Positions 51,930 to 61,461 of a DNA stretch of 64,000 bases are shown here, one piece after another. Within the stretch, counting starts at the first letter, position 1; the number at the start of each line of letters is the position of its first letter. The stretch covers positions 186,001-250,000 of the forward strand of contig JAFKKV010000016.1 of NCBI GenBank assembly GCA_017304475.1. Reading direction: 5' to 3'. The notes below the pieces were generated by a model that saw only the letters and a list, made by a program, of their open reading frames with translations, made no database searches and was not told the origin of the DNA. The translations under genes and the position numbers were made by a program. This stretch comes from Hyphomicrobiales bacterium (GTDB lineage: Bacteria > Pseudomonadota > Alphaproteobacteria > Rhizobiales > Phreatobacteraceae).

Positions 51930-52574
51930 TCAGATCTCGTCGAGAAACGCATCCAGGAAGCTCTTCAGCCGCTCATGTCGGGTCGCGGCCATGCGGGCCC
52001 CGGTTTCGGTTCGAAAGCCCGAGGCGAGGGTAAACAGCTTGGTGTGGAAATGGTCGATGGCGAAGCGCTTGTCGTCATAGGCGCGCGCGCGGGCCTGCGG
52101 ATCGGCGGGCTCATAGAGCGCGCTGCCCATCCGCCCGGCGATGTAGAAGCAGCGCGCCACCCCCACCATGCCGATCGCGTCGAGGCGATCGGCATCCTGC
52201 AGGATCCTGGCTTCCAGGGTCGCCGGGGTGATGCCGGCGGAAAAACTATGGGCTTCGATCGCATGCGCCACCGCGGCGATCCTCGCCTCCGGCCACCCCA
52301 GTTCGCCGAGCACGGCCGATGCCTTCATCGCCGCCAGATGCGAGGCCTTGGCGCGCAGCGGCGAATTTTTCTCGACCGCGACGCTATCGTGAAGCAGCGT
52401 CGCCGCCAGCAACACCTGGGCGTCGCCGCCCTCGCCGTCCCGGATTGTCGCGGCGTTCTTCCAAACCCGCTGGAGATGCGAGACGTCATGCGAGCCGTCG
52501 CCGGCCTGGTCGGTGGCGTGCGGCAGCAGCGCGCCGGCAAGGTCGGCGAAGGGCGCGAAGGGCGAGACGGTCAT
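51930..52574 (-). CDS. HD-domain phosphohydrolase
   Basis: A 214-residue HD-family protein of the YedJ/YpgQ type. Metal ligands can be placed in HDVSHLQRVW (His), LLAATLLHDSVAVEK (His-Asp) and ILQDADRLDAIG (Asp). HSFSAGITPATLEARI fits the family helix between. Related enzymes hydrolyse nucleoside polyphosphates; the physiological substrate is unknown. 124 bp separate it from the BKACE gene on the same strand. Confidence 0.87.
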   Translation of the reverse strand: MTVSPFAPFADLAGALLPHATDQAGDGSHDVSHLQRVWKNAATIRDGEGGDAQVLLAATLLHDSVAVEKNSPLRAKASHLAAMKASAVLGELGWPEARIAAVAHAIEAHSFSAGITPATLEARILQDADRLDAIGMVGVARCFYIAGRMGSALYEPADPQARARAYDDKRFAIDHFHTKLFTLASGFRTETGARMAATRHERLKSFLDAFLDEI

Positions 52575-52698
52575 GCGATGTCCTGGCCGACGGAAGCGGG
52601 ATCGTCCCGCCCCCTCTGATCTGCCGGCGGCAAGAGCACGATCGTCCGCCTCGCATCAAGCGTTTCGTGCCGCCGCCCGAACAAGCCGCCGGCGTCGC

Positions 52699-53529
52699 TC
52701 AGGCCGGCGCGAGCCCCAGGGCGGCGCGTGCCTCGGCGGGCGTCGCGACCCGCCGTCCATGCCGGGCGATGGTCTCGGCCGCGGCCTGAACGAGTTCGGC
52801 ATTGCTCGCCGCCAGCCGCTCCTTGCTGATCCGGATATTGTCCTCGAGGCCGGTGCGCACCGCATCCGCCCCGCGCTTCAGCGCCCATTCCATCACCGGC
52901 GCCTGCCCGCGGCCGATACCGGCGGCGGTCCAGGTCGCCCTGGGCAGGAGGCGGCGGAGTTCGCCGAGCATGACATCGAGCAGATGCTCGTCGGCCGGCA
53001 TGGCGTTCTCGACGCCCATGACGAATTGCACATGCGGATGATCGTCCATCAGCCCCGCCTCGACCAGGCGGCGCGCGCCATGCAGGTGCGAGAGGTCGAA
53101 GATTTCGATCTCGGGCCGGATGCCGTTGTCGCGCATCCTGGTGGCGAGATCGGTCACCAGAACCGCATGGTTCTCATAGATGATGGTTGGGAAATTGACC
53201 GAGCCGGTGGAGAGCGACGCCATGTCCGGCTTGAGAGTGAGCGACGACCCGCGGGCGCCGGGGTCGCGTCCGCGGCCGCCGGTCGAAAACTGCACGATCA
53301 TGCCGGGACACTGCTTGACGACACCGGCCTGAACGGCTGCGAAGCGCGCGGGATCGGACGAGGCACTCTCGTCGTCATTGCGCACATGGATATGGACCAG
53401 CGAGGCACCGGCCTCATAGGCCTCACGGGTCGAGGCGATCTGCTCGGCAACCGTGACCGGCACTGCCGGATTGTCCTTCTTGCGCGGCACGGATCCGGTA
53501 ATGGCAACCGCGATGACGACGGGCTTCAT
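52699..53529 (-). CDS. BKACE-family beta-keto acid cleavage enzyme (3-keto-5-aminohexanoate cleavage type)
   Basis: A 276-residue member of the BKACE family (founder Kce). These zinc enzymes condense a beta-keto acid with acetyl-CoA and release acetoacetate plus the CoA ester of the remainder. The zinc site is in LVHIHVRNDDESASSD (HxH) with Glu in PEIEIFDLSHL; the start VVIAVAITGSVPRKKDNPAVPVT and the C-terminal ADAVRTGLEDNIRISKERLAASNAELVQ are typical. It lies 15 bp after pcaG in the same operon. With beta-ketoadipate as substrate it would give succinyl-CoA and acetoacetate, a plausible end for the protocatechuate route; this is inference. Confidence 0.9.
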   Translation of the reverse strand: MKPVVIAVAITGSVPRKKDNPAVPVTVAEQIASTREAYEAGASLVHIHVRNDDESASSDPARFAAVQAGVVKQCPGMIVQFSTGGRGRDPGARGSSLTLKPDMASLSTGSVNFPTIIYENHAVLVTDLATRMRDNGIRPEIEIFDLSHLHGARRLVEAGLMDDHPHVQFVMGVENAMPADEHLLDVMLGELRRLLPRATWTAAGIGRGQAPVMEWALKRGADAVRTGLEDNIRISKERLAASNAELVQAAAETIARHGRRVATPAEARAALGLAPA

Positions 53530-53544
53530 TGTCGTGTCCTCAGT

Positions 53545-54180
53545 TCAAGCGTCGAAAAAGACCGTCTCGCGGTCGCCCTGCAGGTGGATGTCGAAGACAT
53601 AGACGACGCCACCATCCCTGTCCTCGCGCCGGGCGATCAGGCTGTCGCGGCGGATCTTCTGCTCGATCAGATTGAGCACGGGATCGGCGACATTGGCGGC
53701 GTCCTCGTCGGAAAAATAAAGCCGCGTCTGCAAGCCGATATTGATGCCGCGGGCGGCAATCCAGAAATTGACGTGCGGCGCCATCGGGCGATGGCCCTTG
53801 CGGCCGGCGACCGGCCCCGGCTTGACCGTCTCGAAGGCATAGAGGCCGGTTTCGAAATCCGATCCCGCCCTGCCCCAGCCACGAAACGCCGGATCGATCG
53901 GTTTGGCCTCCTGCCGGTCGGCCGGGTGGTTGTAGCGGCCGGCGGCATTGGCCTGCCAGATCTCGATCAGGACGTCGCGCAAGGGCTCGTCGGCGCCGTC
54001 GAACACACGGCCCTCGATACGGATGCGCTCGCCCCGGGTCTCCGGCGTGACCAGGACATGGGAGAAATCCTTGGCGAAGATGTCGAAACCGGCCTGGCGC
54101 GGGATCAGGCCGATATGGACATAGGGCCCCGCCGTCTGGGATGGCGTCTCCTGCAGGGTCTGCGGCAGTTGCTGAACCAT
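53545..54180 (-). CDS. pcaG: protocatechuate 3,4-dioxygenase alpha subunit
   Basis: A 211-residue PcaG. TPSQTAGPYVHIGL at the N-terminus, RIEGRVFDGADEPLRDVLIEIWQANAAGRYNHP and the APHVNFWIAARGINIGLQTRLYF segment are typical; as in other alpha chains the iron ligands are not conserved (HVNFW instead of HIHxS). It forms the active (alpha-beta)-Fe protomer with PcaH, opening protocatechuate to beta-carboxymuconate. Start 54180 follows AGGGGAA and lies 4 bp after the pcaH stop. Belongs to the pcaH-pcaG-BKACE operon. Confidence 0.93.
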   Translation of the reverse strand: MVQQLPQTLQETPSQTAGPYVHIGLIPRQAGFDIFAKDFSHVLVTPETRGERIRIEGRVFDGADEPLRDVLIEIWQANAAGRYNHPADRQEAKPIDPAFRGWGRAGSDFETGLYAFETVKPGPVAGRKGHRPMAPHVNFWIAARGINIGLQTRLYFSDEDAANVADPVLNLIEQKIRRDSLIARREDRDGGVVYVFDIHLQGDRETVFFDA

Positions 54181-54184
54181 GGCG

Positions 54185-55458
<1,274 letters not shown>

Positions 55459-56382
55459 ATGCCCGAATTGCACCCAGCCACGCCCCGCCCGCCGCATGCG
55501 GACAGCCCGCGCTTCGTCATCGGCCTGATCGGCGCCGGCATCCAGGCCTCCCGCACGCCGGCGATGCATGAGCGCGAGGCCGACGCGCAAGGCCTTCGCC
55601 TCGTCTACCAGACGATCGACCTCGAACGGCTGGCGCTCGGTCCCGAGGCGCTTGCCGACCTGCTGGTCGCGGCCGAGCGCATGGGTTTTGCCGGACTGAA
55701 CATCACCCATCCCTGCAAGCAGGCGGTCATCCCTCATCTCGACGCGCTCTCGCCCGATGCGGCGGCGCTCGGCGCGGTCAATACCGTCGTGCTCAAGGAC
55801 GGCAAGCGCATCGGCCACAATACCGATTGGTGGGGTTTCGCCGAGAGCTTCCGCCGCGGCCTGCCCCGGGCTTCTCTCGATCGGGTGGTGCAATTGGGAG
55901 CCGGCGGAGCCGGCGCCGCGGTCGCCCATGCCCTGATGACGCTCGGCACCGGAGAACTCGTCCTCTCCGATGTCGATCCGGCGCGCGCCGAGACCGTGGC
56001 GGCCTCGCTCAATGCCCGCTTCGGCGCCGGGCGGGCCCGCGCCTCGCGGGATCTCGCGGCCGACCTGACCGAGGCCTCGGGCCTCGTCCACTGCACCCCG
56101 ACGGGCATGGACAAATATCCCGGCCTGCCGCTGCCGGCGGAGCTGCTGCGGCCGGAGCTCTGGGTCGCCGAGATCGTCTATTTCCCGCTCGAGACCGCGC
56201 TCCTGCGCGTGGCGCGCCAAGTCGGCTGCCGCACGCTCGACGGCGGCGGCATGGCGGTGTTCCAGGCCGTCGAGGCCATCCGCCTGTTCACCGGCATCAC
56301 CCCGGATCACCAGCGCATGCTCGCCCATTTCGCGGAACTCGGCGCCGCCGCGACCAAGTCCGCCGTCAAGTCCGCCGCGTGA
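55459..56382 (+). CDS. shikimate/quinate dehydrogenase (AroE family, catabolic type)
   Basis: A 307-residue NAD(P)-dependent dehydrogenase. Catalytic Lys is in FAGLNITHPCKQAVIPHLDAL and the Asp in GHNTDWWGFAESF; the nucleotide site is VVQLGAGGAGAAVAHAL. VIGLIGAGIQASRTPAMHEREADAQG at the start resembles quinate/shikimate dehydrogenases of catabolic clusters more than biosynthetic AroE. Acidic Asp after the second strand (LVLSDVDP) suggests NAD rather than NADP. AGGAAGG precedes the ATG. With the MHS transporter downstream and pcaHG divergent, it probably oxidises shikimate or quinate toward 3-dehydroshikimate. Confidence 0.88.
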   Translation: MPELHPATPRPPHADSPRFVIGLIGAGIQASRTPAMHEREADAQGLRLVYQTIDLERLALGPEALADLLVAAERMGFAGLNITHPCKQAVIPHLDALSPDAAALGAVNTVVLKDGKRIGHNTDWWGFAESFRRGLPRASLDRVVQLGAGGAGAAVAHALMTLGTGELVLSDVDPARAETVAASLNARFGAGRARASRDLAADLTEASGLVHCTPTGMDKYPGLPLPAELLRPELWVAEIVYFPLETALLRVARQVGCRTLDGGGMAVFQAVEAIRLFTGITPDHQRMLAHFAELGAAATKSAVKSAA

Positions 56383-56426
56383 ACCAGGCCATTCGATCAG
56401 AAGCCTTCAGACCCCAGGAGACGTCC

Positions 56427-57779
56427 ATGACCATTCAAGCTTTATCGTCCGAGACCTATGCCCCGGCGCATGAGCCGGCCGGCGTCAAGACACCGAAGAA
56501 AGCGGCACTCGCCAGCTGGATCGGCAGCGCGGTCGAATATTATGACTTCTTCATCTACGGCACCGCCGCGGCGCTGGTCTTCCCAAAGATCTTCTTCTCG
56601 GCCGCCGACCCGCAGACGGCCGCCATCGCGTCCTTCGCGACCTTCGGCGTCGCCTATATCACCCGCCCGCTCGGCGCCGTCGCGCTCGGCCATGTCGGCG
56701 ACGTCTTCGGCCGCAAGAAAGTGCTGACCTTCACCTTGCTGCTGATGGGCTTCTCGACCTTCATCATCGGCTGCCTGCCGACCTATGACCAGGCTGGCAT
56801 CCTGGCTCCCATCCTGCTGGTGGTCGCCCGCCTGCTCCAGGGCATCTCGGCGGCCGGCGAGCAGGCCGGAGCCAATTCCATGACGCTGGAACATGCGCCG
56901 CCCGACCAGCGCGCCTTCTTCACCAGCTTCACGCTGAGCGGCACCCAGGCCGGCCTGATCCTGGCCACCCTGGTGTTCATTCCGATCTCCGGCATGTCCG
57001 AAGAGGCGCTCCTGTCATGGGGCTGGCGCATTCCCTTCTTCCTCAGCCTCGGCGTCGTCGCGGTCGGCTTCTGGGTGCGCCGCTCGCTGCCCGAGACACC
57101 CGCCTTCATCGAGGAGGCAAACAACCAGGAGACCGCCAAGCTGCCGATCGTCACCCTGTTCAGGGAGTACTGGGCCGACGTCCTGCGCATCATCTTCGCG
57201 GCTCTCGTCTCGGTGGTCAGCACCATTTTCAGCGTGTTCACCCTCTCCTACGCGGTCAACACCGTGCATATCGACCGGCCGACCATGCTGACCGTCCTGG
57301 TGCTGGCCAATCTGGTGGCGCTCGGCGCGATCCCGGCCTGGGCCATGCTCGCCGACCGCATCGGCCGCCGGCCGGTGTTCATCTTCGGCGCACTCGGCTG
57401 CGCCCTGCTGATCTGGCCTTATCTGTGGGCGATCAGCCGCGGCGACATCTCCATGATCTTCGTCCTCGGCATTCTTCTCTCGGGCATCGTCTACAGCGCC
57501 GCCAACGGCATCTGGCCGGCGCTCTATGGCGAGATGTTCGACACCCGCGTCCGGCTCTCCGGCATGGCGATCGGCACCCAGATCGGCTTCGCGCTCGGCG
57601 GCTTCGCGCCCACCATCAGTGCGGCGCTGCTGGGCACTGGCCCGAATGGCTGGGTTCCGGTCGCGGCATTCACCACCCTGACCGCCGTCATCGCCGCGAT
57701 CTCGGCCTGGACCGCGCGCGAAACCTACCGCATCCCGATGCATGCCCTCGGCAACAAATCGGCCCCGCCCACGGCGTGA
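56427..57779 (+). CDS. MHS-family MFS transporter (shikimate/ShiA-like)
   Basis: A 450-residue metabolite:proton symporter with twelve hydrophobic segments. KAALASWIGSAVEYYDFFIYGTAAALVFPKIFF and RPLGAVALGHVGDVFGRKKVLTFTLLLMG are hallmarks of the MHS group that includes ShiA. AGGAG lies 6 bases before the ATG, 45 bp after the dehydrogenase. Likely takes up shikimate, quinate or protocatechuate-type acids. Followed by a perfect terminator, so it ends the operon. Confidence 0.9.
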   Translation: MTIQALSSETYAPAHEPAGVKTPKKAALASWIGSAVEYYDFFIYGTAAALVFPKIFFSAADPQTAAIASFATFGVAYITRPLGAVALGHVGDVFGRKKVLTFTLLLMGFSTFIIGCLPTYDQAGILAPILLVVARLLQGISAAGEQAGANSMTLEHAPPDQRAFFTSFTLSGTQAGLILATLVFIPISGMSEEALLSWGWRIPFFLSLGVVAVGFWVRRSLPETPAFIEEANNQETAKLPIVTLFREYWADVLRIIFAALVSVVSTIFSVFTLSYAVNTVHIDRPTMLTVLVLANLVALGAIPAWAMLADRIGRRPVFIFGALGCALLIWPYLWAISRGDISMIFVLGILLSGIVYSAANGIWPALYGEMFDTRVRLSGMAIGTQIGFALGGFAPTISAALLGTGPNGWVPVAAFTTLTAVIAAISAWTARETYRIPMHALGNKSAPPTA

Positions 57780-57839
57780 GAGGCCGAATGTGGCGGCAGC
57801 GGTCCGCCCCTCCCGGATCCGCGATTTGACCGCCAGACT

Positions 57840-57868
57840 GGGCGGGAGCCTGAGGCTCCCGCCCTTTT
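57840..57868 (+). terminator. rho-independent terminator between convergent genes
   Basis: GGGCGGGAGCC (57840-57850), loop TGA, exact complement (57854-57864) and TTTT. It ends the dehydrogenase/transporter operon, 61 bp after the stop; the convergent TetR gene ends 32 bp beyond. Confidence 0.88.
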
Positions 57869-57899
57869 CCTTGTCGTCAGGGATCGGCCGCGCCGACCG

Positions 57900-58592
57900 T
57901 CAGCCGCCTGCAGCGCCGCCCGCCGGCTCTTCTTGCCGCACCAGGCGCAGCACCGCCTCGGCGATCATCCGCTTGTGCTTGGCGCGCAGGCCCGGCTCGG
58001 ACAGGTCGACCTGGAAGATCTCGCCGAAGGTGTGGCGGTTGGCGACACGGAAGAAACAGAAGGCGCTGATCATCATATGGACATCGACCGCGTCGAGGTC
58101 AGCGCGGAACAGGCCCTGGTCGCGGCCGCGCGCCAGGATCGCCCCGACCAGTTCGATGACCCGGAGGTTGATCTGGCGGATCGACGGCGCCTCGGCCAGG
58201 TGCTTGGCCTGGTGGATGTTTTCGATGGCGACGATGCGGACGAAATCGGCGTGGCTGTCGTCATATTCGAAGGTCTGGTCGATGAGCCGGCGCAAGGCTT
58301 CGACCGGATCCAGCACATCGAGCTTCAGGCCCTGCTCGATGTCGCGGATGTCGGCATAGGCCTTTTCGAGAACCGCGAGATAGAGCCCCTCCTTGCCGCC
58401 GAAATAATAATAGATCATGCGCTTCGACGTGCGGGTCCGCTCGGCGATGGCATCGACGCGCGCGCCGCTCAGGCCATAGGCCGCGAACTCTTCCGTCGCG
58501 ACCGCGATGATATCGGCCTTGGTGCGATCGGGGTCGTTGGTCCGCGAGCGTTCGCGCGGGGCGCGTTTGGCGCCTGAAGTCCTGGTATCCAT
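57900..58592 (-). CDS. TetR-family transcriptional regulator, probable repressor of the pca/shikimate genes
   Basis: A 230-residue TetR-type regulator. The DNA-binding domain reads ADIIAVATEEFAAYGLSGARVDAIAERTRTSKRMIYYYFGGKEGLYLAVLEKAY (residues about 26-80), followed by a ligand domain of the NicS/RutR-like type. Start ATG 58592; an upstream in-frame GTG at 58607 is possible. The site at 58658-58675 upstream of it is nearly the same as the one between pcaH and the dehydrogenase gene, suggesting autoregulation plus control of both operons by an aromatic or hydroaromatic acid. Confidence 0.88.
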   Translation of the reverse strand: MDTRTSGAKRAPRERSRTNDPDRTKADIIAVATEEFAAYGLSGARVDAIAERTRTSKRMIYYYFGGKEGLYLAVLEKAYADIRDIEQGLKLDVLDPVEALRRLIDQTFEYDDSHADFVRIVAIENIHQAKHLAEAPSIRQINLRVIELVGAILARGRDQGLFRADLDAVDVHMMISAFCFFRVANRHTFGEIFQVDLSEPGLRAKHKRMIAEAVLRLVRQEEPAGGAAGG

Positions 58593-58657
58593 GAGCCTGG
58601 TGTCCACAAGCCCGCCTGTTGCCGAGCCGGCGCCGAGACTAGCAGGGATTTCATAAC

Positions 58658-58675
58658 GGACGAACCGGTACGTTC
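58658..58675. promoter_or_regulatory. candidate TetR autoregulatory operator
   Basis: GGACGAACCGGTACGTTC, an imperfect palindrome around ACCGGT, 66-83 bp upstream of the TetR start. 15 of 18 bases equal the reverse strand of the site at 55116-55133. Confidence 0.6.
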
Positions 58676-58726
58676 AGGGCCGGAACGCCCGCCGGGCGGC
58701 GGGCATTCGCATGTCGCGCCGTGCCG

Positions 58727-60217
58727 TCAGCCGCCCGCGCCCGCCGATCCCGGCCGGCCCTTCGGCAAGGTCAGCGCCACCAGGAGCCCCAGCAGGATGC
58801 CGGCCGCGGCAAGCCAGAAGGCCAGGCGCACACCCCCTGCCATCGCGGCGCGCAACGCCTCGCCGGAAAGCCCGTGCGAGCCGGTATTGGCCAAGCCTAC
58901 CAGGATCGCGAGGCCAATGGCATTGCCGATGTTCAACGTGGTCGAGGCCATGCCGGAGGCGACGCCCTGCTCGTCATGAGCGACGCCCGAGGCCGCCGCG
59001 ATCCACATCGCCGTCCAGGTCATGCCCTGACCGATGCCGGAGACGATCAGGCCGGGGACGATGACCGCATAACCACTGTCGAGGCCGCCACCTGCCACCA
59101 TGGCCGCTGTGCCGAGCGCGCCGACGACCATGCCGGCCAGCAAGGTGGCGCGCACCGAGGCGCGGGTGGCCAGGCGTTCACCGATCTGGGTGCCGGCGGC
59201 GATCGCCAGCGACGGCACCAGGAAGGCAAGCCCCGTCTGATAGGCGGAGAAGCCATGGACCTTCTGGAACAGCACGGTGAGGAAATAGGGCAGCGCGCCG
59301 AAGGTGCCCATATAGATGAAGGTGATGGTCATGCCGGCGGCGAGGCTGCGGTTGCGGAACAGCCGGAGCGGCATCAGCGGATCGTGGGCGCGGCTCTCGA
59401 TCACGGCGAAGGCGGTGAGCAGAAGCGCCGAGAGCGCCGCGCTCGCCAGGATCGCCGGCGCGCGCCAGCCGAGTTCCGGGCCTTCGACAAGCACGAAGAC
59501 CAGCAGCGTGACGCCGGCGGTGACGGTGAGCGCACCGGGAATGTCGAAGCTGCGCTTTTCATGGCGCGGCTGGTCGCGCGGGATCACCGCGAAGGCGGCG
59601 AACGCGATCAGGCCGGCGAGCGGCACATTGACGTAGAACACCGCCGACCAGCCGAAGGCGCTGGTCAGGAAGCCGCCAAGCAGGGAACCGAGCGTCAGTC
59701 CGCTGGCCCCCGCGCCGCCCCAGACGGCAACCGCGCGGTTGCGCGCCGGCCCCTCGGCGAACAGCCGGTTGATCAATGACAGCGTCGCCGGAAACAGCAA
59801 TGCACCGCCGATGCCCTGCACCGCGCGGGCGCCGATCATCACCGCCGGGCTGGTCGCCAGCCCGCCGGCCAGCGACGACACTGCGTAAAGCGCCAGCGCC
59901 AGCACGAACATGCGGCGCTGGCCGACCAGATCGGCCGCCCGGCCGCCGAGCAGCAGGAAGCCGCCGCAGAACACGGTATAGGCGCTGACCACCCATTGCA
60001 GCGTCTGGGCGGAGAAGTTCAGCCCGCTGCCGATCTCCGGCAGGGCAACGAAGACGATGTTGATATCCAGCCCGATGATCAGGTTGGCGAAGGCGAGCAA
60101 GGGCAGGCTGAGCCCGCTGGCCACCGGTGTCGCGCCGTCCGCTCCCTGGTCCGTTCGTGGGTCTGCCCTGCCGATCGCGCCCGACGCGAGCGCCGCCTGT
60201 CCATCGCCGTGACTCAT
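58727..60217 (-). CDS. MFS drug exporter (DHA2, 14-TM type)
   Basis: A 496-residue proton antiporter of the EmrB/QacA family with about fourteen hydrophobic segments. NIVFVALPEIGSGLNFSAQTLQWVVSAYTVFCGGFLLLGGRAADLVGQRRMFVLAL covers helices 1-3 with motif A, and GWSAVFYVNVPLAGLIAF is motif C-like. ATG 60217 has GGAG 6 bases upstream; in-frame ATGs at 60229 and 60274 are possible but the latter lies in the operator. Divergent from a TetR gene, the standard layout of a repressor-controlled efflux pump. Confidence 0.9.
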   Translation of the reverse strand: MSHGDGQAALASGAIGRADPRTDQGADGATPVASGLSLPLLAFANLIIGLDINIVFVALPEIGSGLNFSAQTLQWVVSAYTVFCGGFLLLGGRAADLVGQRRMFVLALALYAVSSLAGGLATSPAVMIGARAVQGIGGALLFPATLSLINRLFAEGPARNRAVAVWGGAGASGLTLGSLLGGFLTSAFGWSAVFYVNVPLAGLIAFAAFAVIPRDQPRHEKRSFDIPGALTVTAGVTLLVFVLVEGPELGWRAPAILASAALSALLLTAFAVIESRAHDPLMPLRLFRNRSLAAGMTITFIYMGTFGALPYFLTVLFQKVHGFSAYQTGLAFLVPSLAIAAGTQIGERLATRASVRATLLAGMVVGALGTAAMVAGGGLDSGYAVIVPGLIVSGIGQGMTWTAMWIAAASGVAHDEQGVASGMASTTLNIGNAIGLAILVGLANTGSHGLSGEALRAAMAGGVRLAFWLAAAGILLGLLVALTLPKGRPGSAGAGG

Positions 60218-60226
60218 CTCGATCTC

Positions 60227-60252
60227 CATTCTTTGTCGATCATTAAAGAATG
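60227..60252. promoter_or_regulatory. candidate TetR operator for the efflux pump
   Basis: CATTCTTT (60227-60234) and its complement (60245-60252) flank a 10-base centre in the 95-bp divergent gap between the MFS exporter and TetR genes. It overlaps the leader of the exporter gene only 10 bases from its start. TTGGTCAATCGGC nearby gives no clean promoter. Confidence 0.5.
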
Positions 60253-60312
60253 AAAGCTTGCCAGAACGAGTCAAGCGATTTATTGGTCAATCGGCAAAGA
60301 ATTGGAGCAGCC

Positions 60313-60909
60313 ATGGCGGGCAGGCCTCGGGAATTCGACAGGCAGGCGGCGCTCGAACAGGCGCGCGACGCGTTCTGGGCGCGCGGCTATGAGGGCATAT
60401 CGATGGCGGACCTGGTCGAGTTGCTGGGCCTTGCCTCCGCGCGGATCTATGCGGCTTTCGGCTCCAAGGAGGCGCTGTTCCGCGAGGCGGTGGCGCTTTA
60501 CGAGGCCGGCGAAGGCGGCTTTGTCGGCCGCGCCCTCGCCGAGGAGCCGACCGCACGCCGCGCCATCGAACGGATGCTGCGCGAGGCGGCCGAAACTTAT
60601 ACGCAGGCGGGCCGCCCGCAAGGCTGCATGGTGGTGACGGCGGCGACCAATTATGCGCGCGACAACGAGCCAGTCTTTGCGTGGCTATCCAAGCTCCGGC
60701 GCGCGCAGACCGATGCGATCGTCGCGCGCCTCCGGCAGGCGGTGGCCGCGGGCGAACTCAAGGCCGGCGCGAATGCCCAGGCGCTGGGCGACTGTTTCGC
60801 CAGCCTGTTGAATGGCCTGTCGGTGCAGGCGCGCGACGGCACGCCCCGGGCACGGCTCCTGGCGCTGATCGCGCCGGCCCTGCAGGTGCTCGACGCGGAA
60901 AGGGCGTGA
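60313..60909 (+). CDS. TetR-family transcriptional regulator
   Basis: A 198-residue repressor beginning AGRPREFDRQAALEQARDAFWARGYEGISMADLVELLGLASARIYAAFGSKEALFREAVALYE (HTH about residues 27-46), typical of the AcrR/ComR-like branch with TetR_C_16-type tail. GCMVVTAATNYARDNEPVFAWL includes the conserved Cys found in some oxidant- or electrophile-sensing members. GGAGC precedes the ATG. Divergent from the DHA2 exporter, its likely target. Confidence 0.9.
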   Translation: MAGRPREFDRQAALEQARDAFWARGYEGISMADLVELLGLASARIYAAFGSKEALFREAVALYEAGEGGFVGRALAEEPTARRAIERMLREAAETYTQAGRPQGCMVVTAATNYARDNEPVFAWLSKLRRAQTDAIVARLRQAVAAGELKAGANAQALGDCFASLLNGLSVQARDGTPRARLLALIAPALQVLDAERA

Positions 60910-60951
60910 CGCGATGCCGGCGACGGCACGGCTCCGCCGCTGACCTGCGTC

Positions 60952-60983
60952 AACCCTCTCCCACGACGGCATGGGCGAGGGTT
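60952..60983. terminator. hairpin between convergent genes
   Basis: AACCCTCTCCCACG (60952-60965), loop ACGG, and CATGGGCGAGGGTT (60970-60983), two mismatches. Lies between the convergent TetR and ABM genes; member of the CCCTCTCCC hairpin family. Confidence 0.5.
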
Positions 60984-61019
60984 TGCGCGCTCGTCGCATC
61001 ATGCCCTATTCGCCATTCG

Positions 61020-61340
61020 CTATTCGCGATCAGCCCGCGGCCGGGCGGACCAGACCCGGTCCTTGATGACACTGCAAATCTGCATCTTGTATTCACTGAA
61101 GAAACTCTGGATGCCATGCCGCTTGGCCTTGGCGTGTTCGGGGTGGACGCGCCAGGCCTGCAGCGCCGCCTCGGTCTCGAACTCGACAATGGTCACGCGC
61201 TCCCCATCCTCGGCGACAAAGCCCTTATGCGAGACATAGCCGGGAATGGTGCGGGCAAGTGCGCTCATCTCCTGGGCCATCGGGCCGTAATCGTCCTGCA
61301 CGCCGGTATTGAGCCGGGACCGAAGAACCGTGACGATCAT
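61020..61340 (-). CDS. antibiotic biosynthesis monooxygenase (ABM) domain protein
   Basis: A 106-residue protein of the ABM superfamily (dimeric alpha-beta barrel): MIVTVLRSRLNTGVQDDYGPMAQEMSALARTIPGYVSHKGFVAEDGERVTIVEFETEAALQAWRVHPEH is diagnostic. Members act as cofactor-free monooxygenases or haem-degrading enzymes; the haem-binding Asn/His/Trp set of IsdG is not complete here. GGAGGT precedes the ATG. Monocistronic. Confidence 0.87.
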   Translation of the reverse strand: MIVTVLRSRLNTGVQDDYGPMAQEMSALARTIPGYVSHKGFVAEDGERVTIVEFETEAALQAWRVHPEHAKAKRHGIQSFFSEYKMQICSVIKDRVWSARPRADRE

Positions 61341-61461
61341 GGGAGCACCTCCGCCGGATGAAACCGCGGCGTCCCGGGGCTGGTTTGCCCGGAAGAACCG
61401 CGTGGTCAGAGATGATTGGGACGCGCGTCCTGATCAATCAAATGCATAGTCTCTATTATGA

